A stretch of DNA of 6,993 bases from an uncultured Clostridia bacterium (GTDB lineage Bacteria > Bacillota > Clostridia > Lachnospirales > Lachnospiraceae), in the NCBI GenBank assembly GCA_946186175.1, contig CAMHMG010000162.1, positions 1 through 6,993 on the forward strand, given 5' to 3'. This document shows positions 4,573 through 6,993 of this stretch, in pieces. The position numbers and the translations under genes are program-made. Below the pieces are notes generated by a model that worked only from the letters and a program-made list of their open reading frames with translations, did not search any database and was not told the DNA's origin. Each line of letters opens with the position of its first letter. The first letter of the stretch is position 1.

Positions 4573-6993
4573 CTACTTAACCACTACCTTGATCTTCTTA
4601 GACACGCCGTTTTGCGTATACACATATACATAACACGTACCTTTTTTGACTCCTTTGATGACACCCTTGCTGCTAACTGCCGCCACTGAAGGGTTACTTG
4701 ATTCATACGAAATACCACGGTACTTCTTCACCTTGAGTTTCTTAGATGCCCTAGTCAGCTTTGCCCCAAGCTTGAAGGTCTTCTTAACCTTAACAGTAAC
4801 CTTATTCTTCTTTGCCTTGGTTGTTACATTCTTGTAATTACAATACTTTCCGCCGGATGTCGCGGCGTACACTGTCTTAGAAGTTGAAACCACCTTATTA
4901 TCTGTATCAACGGCAACAAGCATGAACTTGTAATACGTGCCTTTTTTCAGGTTCTTTCCACCAATCTTCTTGACAGTAAATGATGAACCCGTTGCTAAGC
5001 CAAGTCTTACCATCTTATTCTTCTTGCCTGCTGCATTGCCATAGATCACGTAATACTTCGCGCTGGTTATCTTCTTCCAGGTAACCTTTATGGAATTCTT
5101 TGTCTGCTTGGTGGACTTGAAAGTAAGCGGTGCATAATGACTGCCGGCAGGACCCTCATCGGATCCAGCCTCAGTGATCGCCTTATCTGCTGCATCTGCA
5201 GACGCGCCCTTTCCAATCCTAGTTCCATCCTCCCCCAGAACTTCTTTCTCATCACCGGTCCGGGTTGTAGTATCCGTCTTAGTGACAACCGTCGTGGTAG
5301 TTGTCTGATTACCCGGATCTGCCGTACCATTCGGGTTTTGGGGATCTGCTGTACCATTCGGATTTCGGGGATCTGTCTCTCCACCCGGATCTGTCGGATC
5401 CGTCAGATTGCCAGGATCAGTGGGATCTGCTGCAGGTGAATCGGTAATCTTGAATTCATACCTGCATGAACCGGTATAGAATCCGCCCTCCGAAGCCATT
5501 ATATCAACGTAATAACTGCCTTTTTCAACAATATTCGCAGGATCGATCTCTGATGCCGTACCGTCAGCATTTATCATATAAAATGATCCTAAGACATAAT
5601 CAGTATCCCTTGTAAGCCACTTGCCGTTAACTCTGACCTTGAAATCCGGCGCAACAGCCTTACCTGTATAATAGTATTCACCCGTACCGGATAATTCCGC
5701 ATTATCAAGTATATCATTAACATCATATACTTTCAAAATCTCCGTACCGATCAGTCTTCCGTAATATGGTGAATTTCCCATTATCACAACACGATAATTG
5801 CCTGAAGTAAACACTGATGACTGTACCACACTTGTACCGTCCTTGACAAATCCAACCTTATAATTATCGGCAGCAAGCTCATCCGAATACATATACGCCT
5901 TAATAGTAGGACGTTCTTCCTCTCCGATAGTCCATTTTCCCGAAACGCTGACGTTTCCGTGAGCAGCTATACTGTACTTAAGCTCCCTGATCTTAGCCTC
6001 GGCGGCAGTGAGCTTATCAGTATCAACTGCACCCTTTGCCTCGTCAGGGGTCATGGCATCATATGCCTCACGTGCGGCCTCTATGGTCTCCTCATTCTCT
6101 AATGTGACATCAGAAGCCTCCGGAAGCACATCAATCTTATTCTGAACAGACTGTATGACTTCACCGTACTTTCCGTACAGATCAATATACTCAAGTCTGC
6201 TTACACAGCCGTTAAGCTTACTTATCTCATCGGAAGATAACAATGCCTTCTGAGCAGTCGTCAGACCGTCATACCCGTCCTTTGCCGCATATATCTTATC
6301 GGTATCTGCTGCGGTTACAGCGGAAGCATCAGGCAATGCGCCGATTAGTGAACTTACATAAGCCGCCACAGCCTGGTCCTTAGTTGTGCCTTGTGCCGTA
6401 GCATACACATCATTACCCGATGTCGCTTTACTGCCATTACATGACTGTATTTCATAACAGTATCTGACTCCCGGCTCCACCAATTGATCTGTATAAGTAA
6501 ATGTTTCTCCATCGCCGGAAATCGTTATGGCATTTCCGGTTGTTTTATCCATCAAATTATATCTTGTAATCTTGTAATATACAGGCACTGTTCCGGAGGT
6601 CTTGTCATAGGTCCAGTTAAGGGTTATCTTATTATCTCCCGGCACTGCGGTCACAACAGGTGCAGCAGGCTTTTGATCCGTACGGTTGTCAATCTGTTCC
6701 TGAGTAAGATTAACGGTCACTTCATTAGAAGGAGAGCCGTCAAATTCGGTGCCATTAATATAATTATAAGCATATACCCTGTAGGTTTTTGTGCCCGGCG
6801 TATTTTCCTCGCTGTAATACGAAAGGGACGGGGCATCCACAGTTCCTGCCTTTGTCCATCCTTCCGTTTCACCGCTGTCGCCATCATTTTTATAAAGACA
6901 TTCAATCTGATAATATCTAGGTGCTCCTCCCGAGGTCGGAGCATCCCATGTAAGCAGTATATTTCCGTCTGCAACCTTCGCCTTAAGATTAGA
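4573..6993 (-). CDS. Large modular surface protein (FN3, helical repeats, Ig-like, Big_2), C-terminal part
   Basis: 806 residues of a longer protein; the frame is open to the window edge, and the GTG at 6838-6840 lies inside an FN3 domain, so it is not a start. Domains from the edge: FN3 (about residues 1-95), FN3 (110-200), two related helical repeats (205-273 and 276-342, each with LP-(D/E)-A-S-x-V-T then a helix pair), two Ig-like or MBG-like beta domains (345-425, 432-517; the second has YYYTGKAVAPDF and ends YEFKI), a Pro/Asp/Asn/Thr linker (522-579), FN3 (622-713) and a Big_2-like domain (717-806) with SYESSNPSVAAVSSKGVIKGVKKGT. These are extracellular adhesion or spacer modules; the activity, if any, would be in the missing N-terminal part. 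There is no LPXTG, C-terminal hydrophobic anchor or visible S-layer domain. The last 180 residues are strongly basic. It is followed by the stem-loop at 4492-4540 and seems unrelated to the epimerase. Confidence 0.88.
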   Translation of the reverse strand, partial: SNLKAKVADGNILLTWDAPTSGGAPRYYQIECLYKNDGDSGETEGWTKAGTVDAPSLSYYSEENTPGTKTYRVYAYNYINGTEFDGSPSNEVTVNLTQEQIDNRTDQKPAAPVVTAVPGDNKITLNWTYDKTSGTVPVYYKITRYNLMDKTTGNAITISGDGETFTYTDQLVEPGVRYCYEIQSCNGSKATSGNDVYATAQGTTKDQAVAAYVSSLIGALPDASAVTAADTDKIYAAKDGYDGLTTAQKALLSSDEISKLNGCVSRLEYIDLYGKYGEVIQSVQNKIDVLPEASDVTLENEETIEAAREAYDAMTPDEAKGAVDTDKLTAAEAKIRELKYSIAAHGNVSVSGKWTIGEEERPTIKAYMYSDELAADNYKVGFVKDGTSVVQSSVFTSGNYRVVIMGNSPYYGRLIGTEILKVYDVNDILDNAELSGTGEYYYTGKAVAPDFKVRVNGKWLTRDTDYVLGSFYMINADGTASEIDPANIVEKGSYYVDIMASEGGFYTGSCRYEFKITDSPAADPTDPGNLTDPTDPGGETDPRNPNGTADPQNPNGTADPGNQTTTTTVVTKTDTTTRTGDEKEVLGEDGTRIGKGASADAADKAITEAGSDEGPAGSHYAPLTFKSTKQTKNSIKVTWKKITSAKYYVIYGNAAGKKNKMVRLGLATGSSFTVKKIGGKNLKKGTYYKFMLVAVDTDNKVVSTSKTVYAATSGGKYCNYKNVTTKAKKNKVTVKVKKTFKLGAKLTRASKKLKVKKYRGISYESSNPSVAAVSSKGVIKGVKKGTCYVYVYTQNGVSKKIKVVVK
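5257..5427 (-). repeat. Low-complexity Pro/Asp/Asn/Thr linker coding region
   Basis: Encodes a linker built from DPT, DPG and NPNG units, then a threonine-rich run (TTTTTVVTKTDTTT) at 5257-5304. It joins the Ig-like domains to the C-terminal FN3/Big_2 block and is probably an extended, perhaps glycosylated, spacer. Confidence 0.7.
5321..5374 (-). repeat. Two tandem 27-bp repeats (DPxNPNGTA)
   Basis: 5321-5347 and 5348-5374 are tandem 27-base units with four differences, all in frame. Each encodes DP(R/Q)NPNGTA, and the match in DNA implies recent duplication. Copy number may vary between strains. Confidence 0.75.
5968..6381 (-). repeat. Two diverged helical repeat units in the surface protein
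   Basis: Protein-level repeat: units coded by about 6175-6381 and 5968-6168. They share ALPDASAVT / VLPEASDVT, then Y(A/E)AAK/REAYD-(G/A)-(L/M)T and an ending helix with RLEY / RELKY. The DNA has diverged, so this is an old duplication. Similar units are common as spacers in clostridial surface proteins (family knowledge). Confidence 0.65.

Noticed and set aside
5088..5384. Minus-strand frame rich in Arg, Gln and Ile, overlapping the surface-protein linker
   Set aside because: It is an alternative frame of the repetitive linker DNA and shows no independent start signal; the frames at 4100-4366 and 6717-6974 are likewise overlaps of real genes.
6838..6840. GTG as the start of the surface protein
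   Set aside because: The frame stays open upstream to the window edge and encodes the first half of the same FN3 domain, so this codon is an internal valine.

Overview
The window looks like chromosomal DNA from a low- to mid-GC Gram-positive anaerobe of the Clostridia, most likely Lachnospiraceae. This is inferred from the MurT/GatD pair (a Gram-positive peptidoglycan system), strong GGAGG-type ribosome binding sites, a consensus-like sigma-A promoter, and a surface protein of stacked FN3, helical and Ig-like domains ending in a lysine-rich Big_2-like module. I cannot name the species. Every gene I can support lies on the minus strand, so transcription runs from high to low coordinates.

In transcription order: (1) 6993-4573, the C-terminal 806 residues of a large modular surface or secreted protein whose start is outside the window. 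(2) A 118-bp gap with a GC-rich stem-loop. (3) 4454-3579, an aldose 1-epimerase (LacX-like mutarotase), followed 31 bp later by a 71-residue two-helix membrane protein (3547-3332). (4) An intergenic stretch, 3331-2996, with a good sigma-A promoter (TTGATA, 17 bp, TATTAT), a compact structured RNA of about 147 nt with a possible pseudoknot, and a 15-bp intrinsic terminator. (5) 2995-2642, an unrecognised AT-rich 117-codon gene with a GTG start. (6) 2626-1247 murT and 1180-443 gatD, whose products form the lipid II isoglutaminyl synthase. (7) 396-1, the N-terminal 132 codons of glpK (glycerol kinase), running off the window.

murT starts only 15 bp after the unknown gene, so there is no room between them for a separate promoter. 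Transcription of murT-gatD must therefore start inside the unknown gene or pass through the terminator of the structured RNA. MurT activates the alpha-carboxyl of D-glutamate in the lipid II stem peptide with ATP, and GatD supplies ammonia from glutamine. glpK (glycerol to glycerol-3-phosphate) follows gatD after 46 bp and may be co-transcribed.

The stretch 2641-3578 is much more AT-rich than its neighbours. By hand count 2641-3000 is about 27% GC, while three sampled 60-base rows of murT are 47-53%. It holds the two small orphan genes and the structured RNA, so it looks like an inserted or fast-evolving cassette. The RNA unit and its position as a possible gate upstream of the D-Glu amidation genes are the most interesting part of the window.
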